Part shown: positions 47,901 through 61,612 of the stretch, piece after piece
How the letters are laid out: every line of letters begins with the position of its first letter
How positions within the stretch are numbered: position 1 is the stretch's first letter
The notes under the pieces: model-generated
What the model saw: only the letters and a program-made list of their open reading frames with translations
Told to the model about the DNA's origin: nothing
The model's database searches: none
Made by a program: the position numbers and the translations under genes
Assembly: GCA_949825025.1 (NCBI GenBank)
Contig: OX463778.1
Location: 27,523,551 to 27,587,550 of the forward strand
DNA from: Siphlonurus alternatus
Taxonomy: Eukaryota; Arthropoda; Insecta; Ephemeroptera; Siphlonuridae
Length of the DNA stretch: 64,000 nt
Reading direction: 5' to 3'

Positions 47901-50802
47901 CGTCAGCAGAAATTTTGTAACATTAAATATAAACTTTCTGGTATTAGGATCCATTAGGGAGAAATCAAAACATCTGTGATGGTGCTGATGCTAGTTAAAC
48001 TAACTATATTGTCATATTGAAATGACAATTATACTATGTACATTGCAGTCATGTCAACATGGTGTAATTGAAGCTTTCTACATTCACATTATACTTAAAT
48101 TATATATTAAGGCAATATACATATCTGATGAAACGACATCAGTCCGTTATGACTGTCAATTATCGAAGTACGAATAAAGGTTGAGAGAAAGTGGACACAG
48201 AATCGAATTTAAAATTAATTGGAAACAAAATTATCAAGAGGATATAAAAATCAGCTTTTTCTGCTGTAGTAACACAAGTTGGGAGTTTTAGTACATACAT
48301 ATTTGTAGTTTGATCTGATCTGATATCCAGCATTTAAACAAATCTTACAATAAATTGGTATTGATTACACTGATTAAAATACTGATATAAAATTTACTGT
48401 GTCGTTCTAAAAAGACTGGTTTTGATTTGACTTTGGGTATCACATTCAATTTATAAACAAGATTTTAGCAGTAAAAGTAAAAGTGCGTTAGTGAATAAAT
48501 TGCCTTGGTCTTGGAGAAAACTGGCGATTTACGGACTTGTTCGCCACTTCCCTCCACCCCCGCCCCCGTTAAAGCTGCTGCTGAGGACCCCGCCCCTGCA
48601 CAGAGCCGCCCGCGTGCTGGCGTCACGTCGGCCAGATTGCCGCTAATTGATAGCAAGAACACACACCGAGAAGTAAATAGTAACTCTGGCTATATAGGAG
48701 TAAAATAAAATGATTATACATTACATTGTATAATAATCGCTGAGAAAAATAAAACATTTATATATCAACGTATTAATCCCGCTAGTTTATTATTTTAATA
48801 ATGAGAAATTTTGAAACGGAGTAATAAAAGAAATTAAGAAAGAAAACTTAATTTTGAAGCATTAAATGAAGTTAGTGTAAAAGCTCTTCTCTCGTACGAA
48901 TGCAGATGTGCACCGTTTATTAATAATATATAGTAACTAATATATGCATTCACCAGCAACAATCTTAAAAGAACTGAACATGAAATATATTATTTATTAC
49001 AACTACATTTTAAAAAAATACATATTTTTATTTATAAAGATAACACCTTTTCTGTAGAATATTTATTTTTGTTAAAATTTCTACGAAAGTTTTTATTATT
49101 TATTACATCTGTTACTATAATAGTGAGAGAAGGGAAGTAAAAAGAGAAGAAATGAAATGGAAGAGTAACATTATGTTTATTTATTATCATATAATAATAA
49201 TAATACTTGACAAGAAATAGACATATTGAAGTACTTTGAGTACATAAAGAAAAATGTAGGTCACTTGAAATATAACAGGACTGAAGAGCAAGATGCAGCA
49301 GCGATGAAGAGGAAAAAGACCAACAAAGGTATGAAAACATTCCATGGATTTCTCTCTCTTTTCAAAGTAAACGCTACCACGTGCTGCGTACTTCCGACCT
49401 TACCTCAACACACACTGTAGAAAATATTATAAAATGTATCTCCTGATACGTTCCGTTACACAACAACTCTTGATATCCGTTCAGAAGAAGAGAAAACTCA
49501 TGTAGAGAAAGATTTTCGTCGTCCTTTGTTCGAACACACACCTGACTTAGATTTCTTTTACTTAAAAAAACGAAGAAAAATATAGAAAAAAATTGTTCAA
49601 TCTATTGATACATAAAGAATTTTATAGAATCTTCAATATTTAAAAAAAAATCACGCTGTTATAATACATAAAAAAAAAAAATGCTTTCCCATTATTTGAT
49701 ATAAAAAATGTTGTCATTGAGCAAAAGCTTAAAATTGATTTGTACCGTTTAAGAATTAGATATGTCTGCTTTCATATTACATAAAAAAAAGGTTATTTTT
49801 TTTAAATCATTCTTACGAAAACCTTTTCGTTGCAGTTTCATATGATACAAAAAGTCTGCTATATATATATTTTTTTTTTCGTTTTTTCTGCATGATTTGG
49901 CCTTTAGCACCGGCTGCGGTGAAATGCAGCGTGTTGGCTTGACCCTTGATGTGCTCTCTTCCTGATTCACAGGCTGCTGGGTGGCTCGAGTTAATTAACC
50001 AAAGTCGCAGAGACAAAAGACGGGCCTTACATGGAACCGGGTCCTCCACCCATTGTACTACATCCTCGGAGAGTAACAACTACTGTAGCTTAAAACAGAA
50101 CACAAAACATGCAAGAGAAACTAATTTTGTAGTACACAAAGCTTGGGTTAAGATACAGATAACTTAGGTCACTATAGGTCTTCTATACACTTTTGAGATA
50201 ATTGGATTTTTAAATTAAAAGACATAAACTTAATTTCTTATCCATCTGTGATATATTTTAATAATAAAAAAAATTACTCGTATTAATCCTAATGTTTTAG
50301 TGATGATTAGAAGATTTAGAAGATTATTAAAGTATTAAAAAATTATGCACATTGTATTATATTTTAATGTGCATATGTCTAGTTTGATATATAAGGTTTA
50401 TCAATCAAAATTAAATAATTATTATATTATACTGAATGGAAAAGTTAAATAGGTTGAAGATGGAATCAAATTAGATATGGTTGTTTAAAAAGAAGAAAAA
50501 TTCATTAATCTAATTTTAATACATGTTATAAAGTCATGATAATTAATTAAAGTCTTATTACAAATTATAAAAGTTGCAAAAGAATAAATTTGTTGTTGGA
50601 TGAAAATACTTTCAGATTATTAGACATTCAAAGGTGTTGGTGAAACTTCTTTTCTGAGCTCTCTTCTTTCAAGACACATTTCTTTGACACAAAATTGAGT
50701 CACAATTAATTAATACTAAAGTTTCCCATGTCATTAAATTAATTGGACAGTCAAAACATCAGATGTAGTATAGCAGTGACTCTTTCGAACTAACTGTTTT
50801 TT
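41915..50802. other. ham 3' UTR and intergenic DNA, no gene recognised
   Basis: The first several hundred bases are presumably 3' UTR; a Pumilio-type TGTAAATA is at 42762-42769. Beyond, the DNA is AT-rich with GC islands near 44370-44480, 44900-45000, 45280-45540, 46020-46130, 47080-47230, 48500-48660 (with CCCCGCCCC boxes) and 49900-50060. Open frames there match nothing I know. Confidence 0.45.
42314..42325 (+). promoter_or_regulatory. Candidate ham poly(A) signals
   Basis: AATAAA at 42314-42319 and 42320-42325, 400 bases after the stop codon. The AT-rich context makes chance matches easy, so the true 3' end may lie elsewhere. Confidence 0.3.
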
Positions 50803-50880
50803 GGTGTACCTGGAGTCGAACTTAAGACCTGCAAAGTTGAACCAAAGAAGGCGTTACCACGTATGGGGGCGTGGTAAACT
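50803..50880 (-). repeat. tRNA-like relic (SINE or pseudo-tRNA)
   Basis: The minus strand has a good B box, AGTTCGACTCC (50812-50822), followed by AGGTACACC, but no convincing A box or cloverleaf. Upstream is a small hairpin, TTACCACG...CGTGGTAA, containing another ACCACGCCCCC box. Confidence 0.35.
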
Positions 50881-51910
50881 TGAAATGTCTAGAAAAACTG
50901 CCTAAAGCAATTAAATCTGCATCTCCTACGGCACTCTTATCAGTTATCAGGTATTTGTTTGCCAGTGTCTCAAGATTCAAGGACGTTATATTAAATTGGA
51001 ACTGATCAAATATGACACTTTTTTTATTGATAAAATATTTCTCATGTATTTGTCACATCCAATAAGGTTGACAATTTGCGGTAAGGTGATACAGCAAGTG
51101 AAGAGCAGCCTCGGTTTAGGTTCTGCTTGCCGTGCAGACTGGCCGGAATGTGAGTGCAAAAAGTTCCTCGGAGGACGTGCAGCCCGTATATAGAGTGCCA
51201 AGGGGGCGGCTGCTGCATCGCGGCTAACTCAAACAAAGAAGGCCGCCCGGCGTATGTGAGCCGAATTGTGAGATGCAACTGTTTTTATCATGTAAACTAG
51301 CACTAGTTCGTCTACAGTTTATAAATTTGATCTTCGTTTTTTTTTATTAATACTTTCAATAAATTTGCCATAAAAAGAATTTTGTTAATTTTTTTATTCT
51401 GTCTTGTTGTTCTTTTTATTCAAGAGTAATGTTCATTTTATCAAACAAATATAAAATTATGAAGTATTTCTTTGATTTTTTTTAAGTGGTGTTAGATAAT
51501 GTCTAGAGAAGAGCTAACATAATTATTTCATCAGATTCTTTATGGACGTGATACCATATAATAAGGTGATACTCTACTGTAATTTTTTTAATTTATTGAA
51601 TTCTACCAAAAAAGTAGATAAATAAAATTTTAAGAGCACAACAAACCTCGATGTTTCATCTAAAGCGGCAACTTCTCCACTGCCCGCTGCGCGAGGAAGG
51701 GTCACATTACCTTTGAGTCCATCACCTCGCAGCGTCACAATCAACAGGTAGCAGGCAGAGAGCGCCCGTCTTATTACACTGCAGAACATTAGTGTAGTGA
51801 GACGAGTCTATAAAATAGTTTGATTTAAGTTTCTAAATATCAACGTGTTTATAGGATGAAATAAATCATAACATTTATTGCAGTAGTGACCTCACTTGTT
51901 AAAGGATTGA

Positions 51911-52274
51911 GTGTAGCACCGGTAGGTGGCAACACTGATGTATCTTCGCAATGTTAATTTTCCATTGTCATATTTTTGTGCATTTTTAACCATAAGGCTT
52001 TGCCAATTGCAATAATATCAGGGTAATTTTTCTCCACACAACAAATATACTTAAAAAAACGACAAATTTTTTTAAAAAAATGTTAAAAAGTACTTTTTTT
52101 AAATAAGGACTTCATCATATTGCTGCGTAAAGAAAATACATATCTTGACATTTGTGCAATTGACAGAGCTCTAGGACCAAAATTGCAAAAAAAAAAAAAA
52201 AAAATAGATGAAAAAATTAACATCAATTGCGAAGATATATATGTCGGTGTTGTCACCTAAAATCGACGCTACAC
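51911..52274. mobile_element. Inverted-repeat element (MITE-like)
   Basis: The left end GTGTAGC...AGGTGGCAACACTGA...TATCTTCGCAAT...GTTAATTTT matches the reverse complement of the right end (AATTAACATCAATTGCGAAG ... GTCACC ... GCTACAC). Arms about 60 bases, with an AT-rich centre including a 17-base A run. No transposase frame; TSD not evident. Confidence 0.65.
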
Positions 52275-52958
52275 GCTTCACCCAATCGCCTTTCAACCTT
52301 CTGTGTTTATTTAATGTGCATCTGTGTTCTTTGCTATTCATTTGACAATTACGTAATTTGTGCCATTGTCATATGCTATTAACCGTATGGAATATAATCC
52401 AATTCAAGTTACACAACTTGCAATACGATGCATTGGAACTATATACACATGACTTAAAAAAATATAGGATTCGTTAATGTATTAAAAATTTGTCTCAGAG
52501 CCAACTCTTATCAAGTCATTTATCATCACTCATCAGTCATCACTTAACAATAAATGATTTTGAGGAGTTTATCAGGATGGATTTTAATTAGAGACAAATT
52601 TTTACCAAAGTAACGATTTTTTTAGCTTTTTCTCCGTGTATAACAGTGTTCGCCGTGTTTCTGTGGCAGCGCTAGCCTTCCTGATCTCGATTACCACGGG
52701 GAAGTGACTTCTCAAATCCTTTGATGCAGCCCCGCTTGTCTTTCGCATTTCGAGCGTCATTTTTCAATGACTGCAGGTGTTTAGCGATTTTCACAACGGC
52801 ACAAATAATTGCATTCACGCACTTATATATTCGGACAACAATCATTTTAACAAACAAACAATTTTGAGAGTCATTGCCTTACATGTAACTTCTTTAGCGT
52901 TTCAAAATGAGCAAATAAAAGAATAATAATAATATATCATATTGCTGTAGATTAAAGC

Positions 52959-52983
52959 TTTTTTTTTTTTTTTTTTTTTTTTT
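52959..52983. repeat. Poly(T) tract
   Basis: Twenty-five T in a row directly before the next MITE. Confidence 0.9.
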
Positions 52984-52984
52984 C

Positions 52985-53225
52985 TAAAGGCGGATCCACA
53001 TAGCGACAACGGTGATGCGACGGGATTTTGACGCGAAAGCTGTGAAATCCTATGCGGCGAGCAAATTCGCCAGGTTGCGGCAGCGAATTCGCCAGGTTGC
53101 GGCAGCGAATATCGCGTTAATTATCGATGCTCTTCTTTTAATCGTCAAATATGACCGCCAATGCCAAGTGCGCATTATTCGCTTCGCGTCGCATGATAAC
53201 AAATCACCATGTGAATCCGCCTTAA
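52985..53225. mobile_element. MITE with TAA flanks (PIF/Harbinger-like)
   Basis: Ends AGGCGGATCCACAT at 52988 and ATGTGAATCCGCCT at 53222, with 3-bp TAA on each side. The inner arms also pair loosely (GATGCGACG / GCGTCGCATG). A 22-bp tandem duplication, AATTCGCCAGGTTGCGGCAG plus two bases, sits in the middle. The GC-rich open frames inside are not genes. A TWA-type duplication suggests PIF/Harbinger; this is an inference. Confidence 0.75.
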
Positions 53226-54851
53226 GACTTTGATTTGCTAATCTTAATTTCTTCATTTTACGAATAAAATTATATTTTATTTGAAGAATTCACTTTTATT
53301 ACATTTGAATGTTATAAAAAACAAAGTTTCGTAAGGTGTAGAGAATCGAGTCCTAGTTTGTTTGACAAAGGACCTCGATGGCGTTGATCGGTCCAGCGAA
53401 ACGTGTCGCCGAGATGTTTGCGTGCTTTTTGTTGAAGTGCAGGCTTGTTGCGTCACGTCGGTGGCTGCGGCCTGAGGCGCACGTACCGCGGGCTGCCTGG
53501 AGAGAGAGAGAGAGAGATCATGCAGCACTCTCTATACTTATTTCTTCTTACAAATACAAGAAATAGCAATTATATCTTAATAATAAACGTATAAAACTCC
53601 CTATTTAAACATATAATGAAATGTTATGCTATTTAATTGTGTTTTTAATGTCTTCATTATTTATCAATGCTACTTTTATATATAGCAGAGTTAAAAACAG
53701 ATTTTTTTTTAACGAAAGATTATATATAGTGACATAAAAGAGCAGCACTAATGAAGAATGAGCCTCCTGCAAAATCAAGAAATGGTGCTTTGTGTTTGTG
53801 CACACGGGGGAGGAGTTAGTTGGAGATTTCGCTTCGCACCTCATGGTTCGCTATGAAAAGGTATTGGGCTGAATATTGACATTTTCTTACTATTTTTATA
53901 GCACATTGCTCTAGACTTAGAAACTATGTTTTAATTTGCTTCTAGAAAAATTAACATCATACGTTCGTTGCATTAAATTACAATAACATATATTAAAATC
54001 GAATGTATAATAAATTTGAATGTCATATAAAACAGAAAATATTACAAAATGACTTTTTGAAAATTAAGTGGCACAAATGGATGCAATAATATCTTATGTA
54101 GAAAAACTTATTTGTTAATGTAACAAAAACCAACCAACTACATAATTTAAATTACATTCAAGAATAGTGTTTTATATTTTACAGTATATTTGAGTTGTTA
54201 ACATAAATTACAAGACATTTTATTGAAAATAAAGATAAATCAAAGTGACAAAAAGCGAGGAGAAATGCTGTAAGAGTAACGTTCTGGTCCCGTACTTGAA
54301 GTACACACGTAAGTTATTTAATCTCATTACCAAGAGTTGCAATCGAGTGTAGCATTTCCACCCAGCTCACGGAATTCCGAGAGCGAGAGAGAAACCTCCG
54401 CGGCGCGGCGACAAAAACTTCAGTCGTCTCAGAGTGACAGTTTGGGGGCAAGGCAATCATGACGCTGCTCTCAGATCGGTTTAAATCTCCCGCCGGATGT
54501 GACAATCTTCAGGCTCTCAGAATAAACTACAGATTGTAAGAAAACTGACAAATCTTAGACTTAAAGGACCTTTAAATCCATGAGACAAATATAAACAATC
54601 AGACTCGATCGATTAGTTAATAGTGAATTTTAGAAATTCTTGATTACCCACTTCCTCCGGTAGGTACTTTATTTTAAACCTAGTGTATTTTTTACTTCTG
54701 GGGGGTGGGCTTGTCAAAATATTACGTAAAAAAACTGAGCAGTGTTTCAACTAACTGTGGTATTCTGACAAAAAGTAATTTCATCTCCGAGCACGCAATG
54801 ACTCAGCACATTTCAAAGAAGGTGTAGTTTTTAGATAAAAAAAAAGTCACA

Positions 54852-54995
54852 ATGAACGATGGTGACCACCCATTAGATGTTTTACTTTCCAACTGTTTAT
54901 CTAGCGGACAGTCACTCCAGTTGCCGCTGACCACCATGAATGTCGGTAGTGCTGCCACCAGTGGAGGTAATGGTGCTCAAATCAAAAGAGGATGA
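54852..54995 (+). CDS. Candidate small protein or first exon, 47 codons, triple stop
   Basis: ATG in context TCACAATGA (A at -3) opens a balanced, protein-like frame beginning MNDGDHPLDVLLSNC and ending GAQIKRG. It is closed by three in-frame stops in a row (TGA TAG TAA, 54993-55001). Third positions are GC-richer than the AT-rich flanks. No signal peptide or membrane segment is visible, and I do not recognise the family. GTGGAG|GTAATG at 54965/54966 could serve as a donor, in which case this is the first coding exon of a downstream + strand gene whose other exons lie elsewhere. Otherwise it is a microprotein. Confidence 0.4.
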   Translation: MNDGDHPLDVLLSNCLSSGQSLQLPLTTMNVGSAATSGGNGAQIKRG

Positions 54996-55001
54996 TAGTA
55001 A

Positions 55002-57068
55002 ACATTGCTATTATTGGTATAATATAATTTCTGCAGCAAAGAAAATATTTTACACAAAATTTCCCTGTAATCGTATTTGTATCTCGTATTAATTAATGAT
55101 ATGAAAATATATATCCTTCTAGTAATAACTTTAAAGCTATTACCTGTAAGGCTTATAGGTATTCGTTTAATGATGTAATCTGCTCATTAATTTTAAAATA
55201 TAATGAAATATAATTACTTTATTGGCACGTGTGTTTTAAAAGCGTAATAATGAGTGTATATTACTTGGTCCTTTCAAAGTGTCTGGAAGCCAAAGTGGGT
55301 CTACCCCCAGGGTGCCATGTGTGATGTCGATGGTATAGGAGGAGAAAGTTTAGCACGAGTGGGTGGCTGATCAGAGCAGATCTCGCTGGCCTGTAGCGCG
55401 GTAGCTGGTACCGAGGGTCACGTGGTCAGCACGCAAGTCCGTGCCGAGCACAAGAGATGCTGCAACCCACACTTAAAAATTCAGATGGCTCAAAAACAGA
55501 ACCTTGTGTTATACCAGATGCAATTATAATTTTTGATTGTAATTGTAATAAAAAAATTCAAATTTTTAATTTATATTTTTATACGCAGATCATGAATGAA
55601 TTATATACGAGAGAGAGAGCTCGGGATAAACACGCAGGCGGTAGAGACTTATAGCTCGACAATGCACGTATTAGCGAGTACAGAGTACGTGATTTGCATT
55701 CTCGGCTTACAATGAATATTATGTCAGAACGCAATATGAATGAAAAACGCAATTGCTCAGTTGGATACTTACAGAGAAATAATCTAAATAGCTAGTAATT
55801 CATGTTGTTGTTTTGTTTATCAATAAAGTCATAATATAATATAAATTTCTATAGTATAAATTCATGATGAATAATTTTATTAATATATGATTCAATTCGT
55901 GAATCATGATATATCATTTGACCTTACAAATATCATAATAATAAAATAACATCACTTTATAGAGAGAAGATAATCTTATTTTTTTATACATCGTTATTTT
56001 ATAATATCAATCATAAATTTATAACATGAAATAAACAACGATCCGTTATTATTTATACATGGAAAATATTTTAGAAACATTATTAGATTACTACTTTTGC
56101 AGCTTGCGTCACACCACCATGTGACGTCACTAGGATTATGGTCACGATGTTCCCCGTAAAACCCTCTTAGCACCTGGCAGCATGGTGCATTGTGGAGTCA
56201 AAACCAATAATTACCTTAATGGAAAGGAAATGTTTGACAATTAATTTTATCTTAAAAATTCTCTTGCTATTATTTAGTTACAGATTTCTTTTATTACTAT
56301 TATTAATGATCAATGTGTTTTTATGTTTGATATTATTATTATATGATTTTTATACTAACAATGATGATGAAATATATAATAATAAATTAAAACTGATGCT
56401 ATTCAATTAAACAAAGGGAAGACATATAAAAAAAAACATGCATAAATTTTCAAAGACATATTTTTTTAATGAATTCGGTGTCATTCGACCTACTTTTCTT
56501 AAACTGAAGGTCAATTAAAAGAAAAACACCGAACCTCCCTATCAACCTGGTGCAATAACCTATTGGCTGACCATTGCTCTACTTCAGTGACTAGATCAAT
56601 GATGTGCAACTGAGACTAGCTGACTGCATACACAATATGAACAGCATATAAGAGCGAGCTTTAGAACGTTATTCGCACGGAAAGGTGGAGTTTTAGAAAG
56701 AAAAAAAAAAAGTATTTTCTGTTGTCAAATCAAGATTTTGTTCATATATCTCTCTGCATGATGAATACACTCCATCAAACATAAAATGTGCATTTATTAA
56801 TATAGTCTAGTCTCTAGGCGCCTTGGGGCTATGCAACTTGTTCTACATGAGTTTATTGTTATAATAGATTATTTGCTGTTGTAAAAAACGTACGTCTCCA
56901 CAGCATGCCATGTTCGAAACACTTATGCATGTATCTGGTGGCATAAGGGACACTTAAAATACGTTATAATTTTTGTCTGTGCATGATTCTCACATAAATT
57001 TTGGTCTGAGACGTGAGCTATGAATTAAAATGCAAACATAATGGACAACCTGGAAGAAAAAGTTGTTT
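55002..57068. other. Non-coding DNA downstream of the small ORF
   Basis: AT-rich apart from a GC-rich island at 55270-55460. No gene seen. Confidence 0.45.
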
Positions 57069-57069
57069 T

Positions 57070-57330
57070 GCAGAAATGAATAGAGAGTGCCAAATTATAT
57101 ATTCTCATTTTTTTCATATTTTTTTGAGTCTACAAACTATTTTTAAAAAATTATTGAAACTGCGACCACGCCCCTGGAGGCGTTAATAAGCGTTTAGGGC
57201 CTGTCCTTTTTATTAAGGATTCAACAGAACTTGTAGAACTATCATTTTTAAAAATAGTTTCAGGACTAAGAAAAAAAATGACAAAATTCATAGTAACATA
57301 ATTTGGTACCCCCTATTCATTTCTACAGTA
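57070..57330. mobile_element. Inverted-repeat element (MITE-like) carrying a CCACGCCCC box
   Basis: The left arm starts GCAGAAATGAATAGAGAGTG; the right arm ends in the inverse of CTGTAGAAATGAATAGGGGG. Pairing continues through CCAAATTAT and AAACTATTTTTAAAAA for about 95 bases per side. The GC-richer centre holds GACCACGCCCC near 57164. No coding capacity. Confidence 0.65.
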
Positions 57331-57528
57331 CAAAATATTGTCATGCAGGTGGTCCATTGTTACCCAAGAAAGAATATTTCCTCATTGTAATTACATAATT
57401 AAAATTGTCTAAATTTAGCATGTGAAATGTATTGTACCATGTTGTTTTAGTTATGCATTTCAAAGTTTATTTTAAAAGTTTAATTTATTCATATTTATTA
57501 TTTTGGCAGATTTCATCTTCACGTCAAT

Positions 57529-57657
57529 ATGTCCGCTCAGCGTCATAACAAATATCTACGTGACAAGCTGCGAAATTTGAAAGAGGCACGAGTTTATCAC
57601 GCGGCAAATTTTGCTACTCGATTAAACAACAAAGTCATGGTCGTTTTACAAGCGTAA
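57529..57657 (+). other. Candidate small ORF, 42 codons
   Basis: ATG at 57529, TAA at 57655-57657. The product is basic and would form a charged helix (NKYLRDKLRNLKEARVYHA). Unrecognised. A frame this long can occur by chance, so this is only a candidate. Confidence 0.2.
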
Positions 57658-58040
57658 TAAATTTTTGTCACCTTTGACTGTTCTTTTAGGTGACACCAAT
57701 ACAGTATGATGTTTAATTTCACTTCAACGCTTCACTGGTCACTGTTACAAAACAAATGCACACAAAAAAATTGTTAATTAGCAGATGTTGATCAATTGCA
57801 ACGCTACGTAATGTTTTTTGTTATAGCTTGGAGTTGAATGAAGTAAAGTCGTGATGGAGCGGAGAGTAAAACTGGATGTTTCCTCGCAATATTATGCCGA
57901 GTGAGCGACTCCTACCTGTTTGCAGTAACGTGTAATTTACCGCGGAGGATATATTAATTAGCGAATCAACACAAGCAAGTAGGCGAGTTGTAGCTGCGAT
58001 GCGTACTACACTGGTACGTGAGGCTTTACTTCTTCATTCC

Positions 58041-58203
<163 letters not shown>

Positions 58204-61200
58204 GCTATTTTAGTTGTAAACTAGTGTACTGTATTATAATATTATTAGTTACAAATAATTAAAGCATGCAGCAATTTCCCTTTATAAGTAAAAGTGTTTT
58301 TTTTTTTTAAATTCTTCTTACGAAAGATAAAAAATAATATAATGATTAATATTATTTTTATATATAACAACCTGCATCTTATTGATTTATAGTTGAAGTA
58401 TAATATTTAAAACCCGTTATTTCTATGACTTAAACAAACATTTCTTATTAAAATAATAGCTGAAGATCTTACTAACCTGCCAATCAAGCTTTAAGATACA
58501 TATAGTATGGTATTTACTTCAGTTACGTTAATTGCTGACGATCAGATAAATATATAAGTCATTGTGACTTGATTTTTAATTAAAATTATTTATAATTTCA
58601 AATAAATTGTATAAATTACAATAAATCAATTAAAATTAATATATTATTTTATATTGAAAAAGTATATAAAATAGCTTTTATATAAGAATAAATGAATTTT
58701 CGATGAGCATCATTAAAAATTAAAATTCGTTGCTGCACTGAAGTCTTATAGCAGGTGTCTGGACCAGCATACAGCATCAGTGGCTTACATAACAATCATA
58801 ATAAAAATAATAACGCACATGCGGGCCACTGTCTAGCATACTGAACATCACCTGCATGCACATTAGCACCAACATATTTATATAAAAAAAATTTGGTGGC
58901 GCGCGCGAGATTTATTTATACTGCCGCTTGGTTTAACATTGTACGCGTGTCGCACAGCTACGCGGCTCGAGACTTACTTAAGTGGGGGGAAATCCCCAAG
59001 AAGATAATAGGTATGGTCCATCTCTGCCATCTCCTGTACATCAAATATAAATTAAGCATGTCTAAACTTATATAATAAATAACTAATTCTATATATCTAG
59101 CAATTATCTTGTTGAATATTTTAAATGAACAAAAACACTAATGTAATTAAATTTTATTCATAATATACCTTTATTTAATTATATTGATAATGACTTCTTG
59201 TTCTTTTGTTATACAGATACTTTATTGAATACAATAATAAATTATTATTTATATTTAAGTATTATGATGCTAATATTCATAAAAAATATATGTTATTGAT
59301 AACGCTACAAGCTGTAATTAATATAAAGCATAATATGATTTTATATGACGTTAAAGTTCATATTATATTATAATATACATGCAAGGCATGTTCAATCACC
59401 AGGTGTTATAAAATTATGCTCAATTAATGCAACGTCTTGCACAGTAAATTATGTCATAGTAAATTATAGTAACTATTTTCCATTGAATTATTTGAAATTT
59501 CAATTTTGAATTCACTAATTTAAAAACATGCAATTCAATTAACAAAAATTTTAATACATAATAATGAATATTATCATAATTATTAAATTCGTCTCATGTC
59601 GGCTTCTTTAAGTGCAGTGGGTACTGGAAAAAAAATCTTCGAAGAAAAATGAAGCCCCAAATTAAAATTTTGCCTCTTCAACATATAGTATCTGTACATA
59701 CATTGCCCGTAACTTCTCGCGTAGATATAAAATTACAAGTCTAATAGAAACGATACTGGTGTTGACTATCCTATCACGTATAAGGTGGTCATTTGCAGTC
59801 CGTCCGTGTCGCACCACCACGCGCCAATGATAAGAGCACGTGCCAAGCACACATCTGCAGATATACATTGGCAGGTGATCCGATCGTTCAATAGACGTCA
59901 CTACAACATCTCAAGGAGATCCACAAATATACAAAGATGCAGACGACATGCGGGTACCTGCACTCTTTGATATACATTTGGGTATAAAATTCATTATTTC
60001 TGATTATTTTTCTCGGCTGGACGATACGGGCTAATAACTCGCCACTGATGTAGCAGGTGCCGTGACTCTAAGGTCTCGGGATCGTGGCCCGGCACGGACC
60101 GCTCCTCGTGAGCAGATCTAACACTTCCGCGCGGAAGAAGAACACTTGATTGTGATGTTCACGCCGTTCCCATAGCAAGTAATTTTACATGGAAATGATT
60201 TGTAGTGTCGTGACGTATTTGACACTTATGTTTATAGTTGTATTATATATTTTATTTAAATTATGTTAATTATTGCAATATTAAATTAAATTTGTATGAT
60301 ACTACAATAGCTTATGTATTCCCTAATTTAGTCACTTTTATACAATTTTATGTAAATAAAAAAATATATATTATGTTATTTAATATTGTATTTTTTCCAT
60401 CGTCTTTATAAAATAGTTCTAATTATTGTATTTTTATTGTTTTAATTTTTTATATTCTCCAAATAATTTTAATTATTATTAAAAAAAATTCAAGGCAATT
60501 CTTATTTTTTTATTATTAAATAGGTTGACTTGTATACTTTCAAAGATTTGTAATAAATCACTGTATAATCAATTACAGCTTATAACGTCTTATTGAAAAC
60601 AATCAAGCATGATTGAGCATACATTATTATATCGATCCATCAATTTATCACGTACACATTAATTGGCAATTGAAATCGATGCCCAAATATTATTGCACGA
60701 AATATTCAACGTACACAATAAAAAAAATAATAATACCGTAAGTAAAACTTCTTTTCAATTTGATTAGTACAACTTTTTTCCACAAAAAGTTGTTATTATA
60801 TTTCTTGAATCATCACGACCTCTTTATGTTTATTGTGCTCGTTAGAACAAAAGCAGGCGGCGGTGAACACAACGAAGATGTAAGAGAGACGTCAGCTTCT
60901 ATAACAGCTGTTTATGAGTTTTCTTGGCGGCGGGATCACTTGGTATAGTACCGGAAGTATCTTTTTCTCAATAACTTGAATTTATAGATACCTCTGAGCT
61001 TTTATTTGTGATATCTCTACTAAACTGCCTGTCATTTTTTTGTGCTTTTTGACGTGTTTATAACGTCTTCTGTGATTGGTAGACAGTTTGTAACAATCCT
61101 TCCTATTGGCGGAATACAAGCCGAAGATTCTCGAAAATACACGACGAAAATGACATTAAATATGATGGTTTCTGTATAGGAACGCGGTACTTCTGGTGTA

Positions 61201-61517
61201 GTTTTAAATAAATTTGAGTGTAGAACGGTAACGAGAAAGTATCCCAATGCGTGCATGTCATTACTGAAGGCCCTCGAGGCTTCCAATCTGGCTGCTCGCT
61301 CCCGATAACGTGATTTATAGTCCTATCTGCACGAGTGGATATCAGCAATAAAACATCGTTATTCCTCTAGCTAGAGGATGAGATTATACATATGGCACTG
61401 TGGTAATAGCCAAACAAATGTGTTGAATATTTAAATATTTAAATTTGAAAACAAGGTGTGATGAAATTGCATGATGTATAGAAATGTATCAAGAAAGTAC
61501 CAACAGTCTTGTATTTT

Positions 61518-61520
<3 letters not shown>

Positions 61521-61611
<91 letters not shown>
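61521..61611. repeat. (GA)n microsatellite
   Basis: About 90 bases of AG dinucleotide. Confidence 0.95.

Positions 61612-61612
<1 letters not shown>

Noticed and set aside
53012..53256. Open frames at 53012-53256
   Set aside because: They lie inside a MITE with terminal inverted repeats and TAA flanks.
61363..61378. Perfect palindrome TCCTCTAGCTAGAGGA
   Set aside because: Short isolated palindrome with no flanking duplication or other context.
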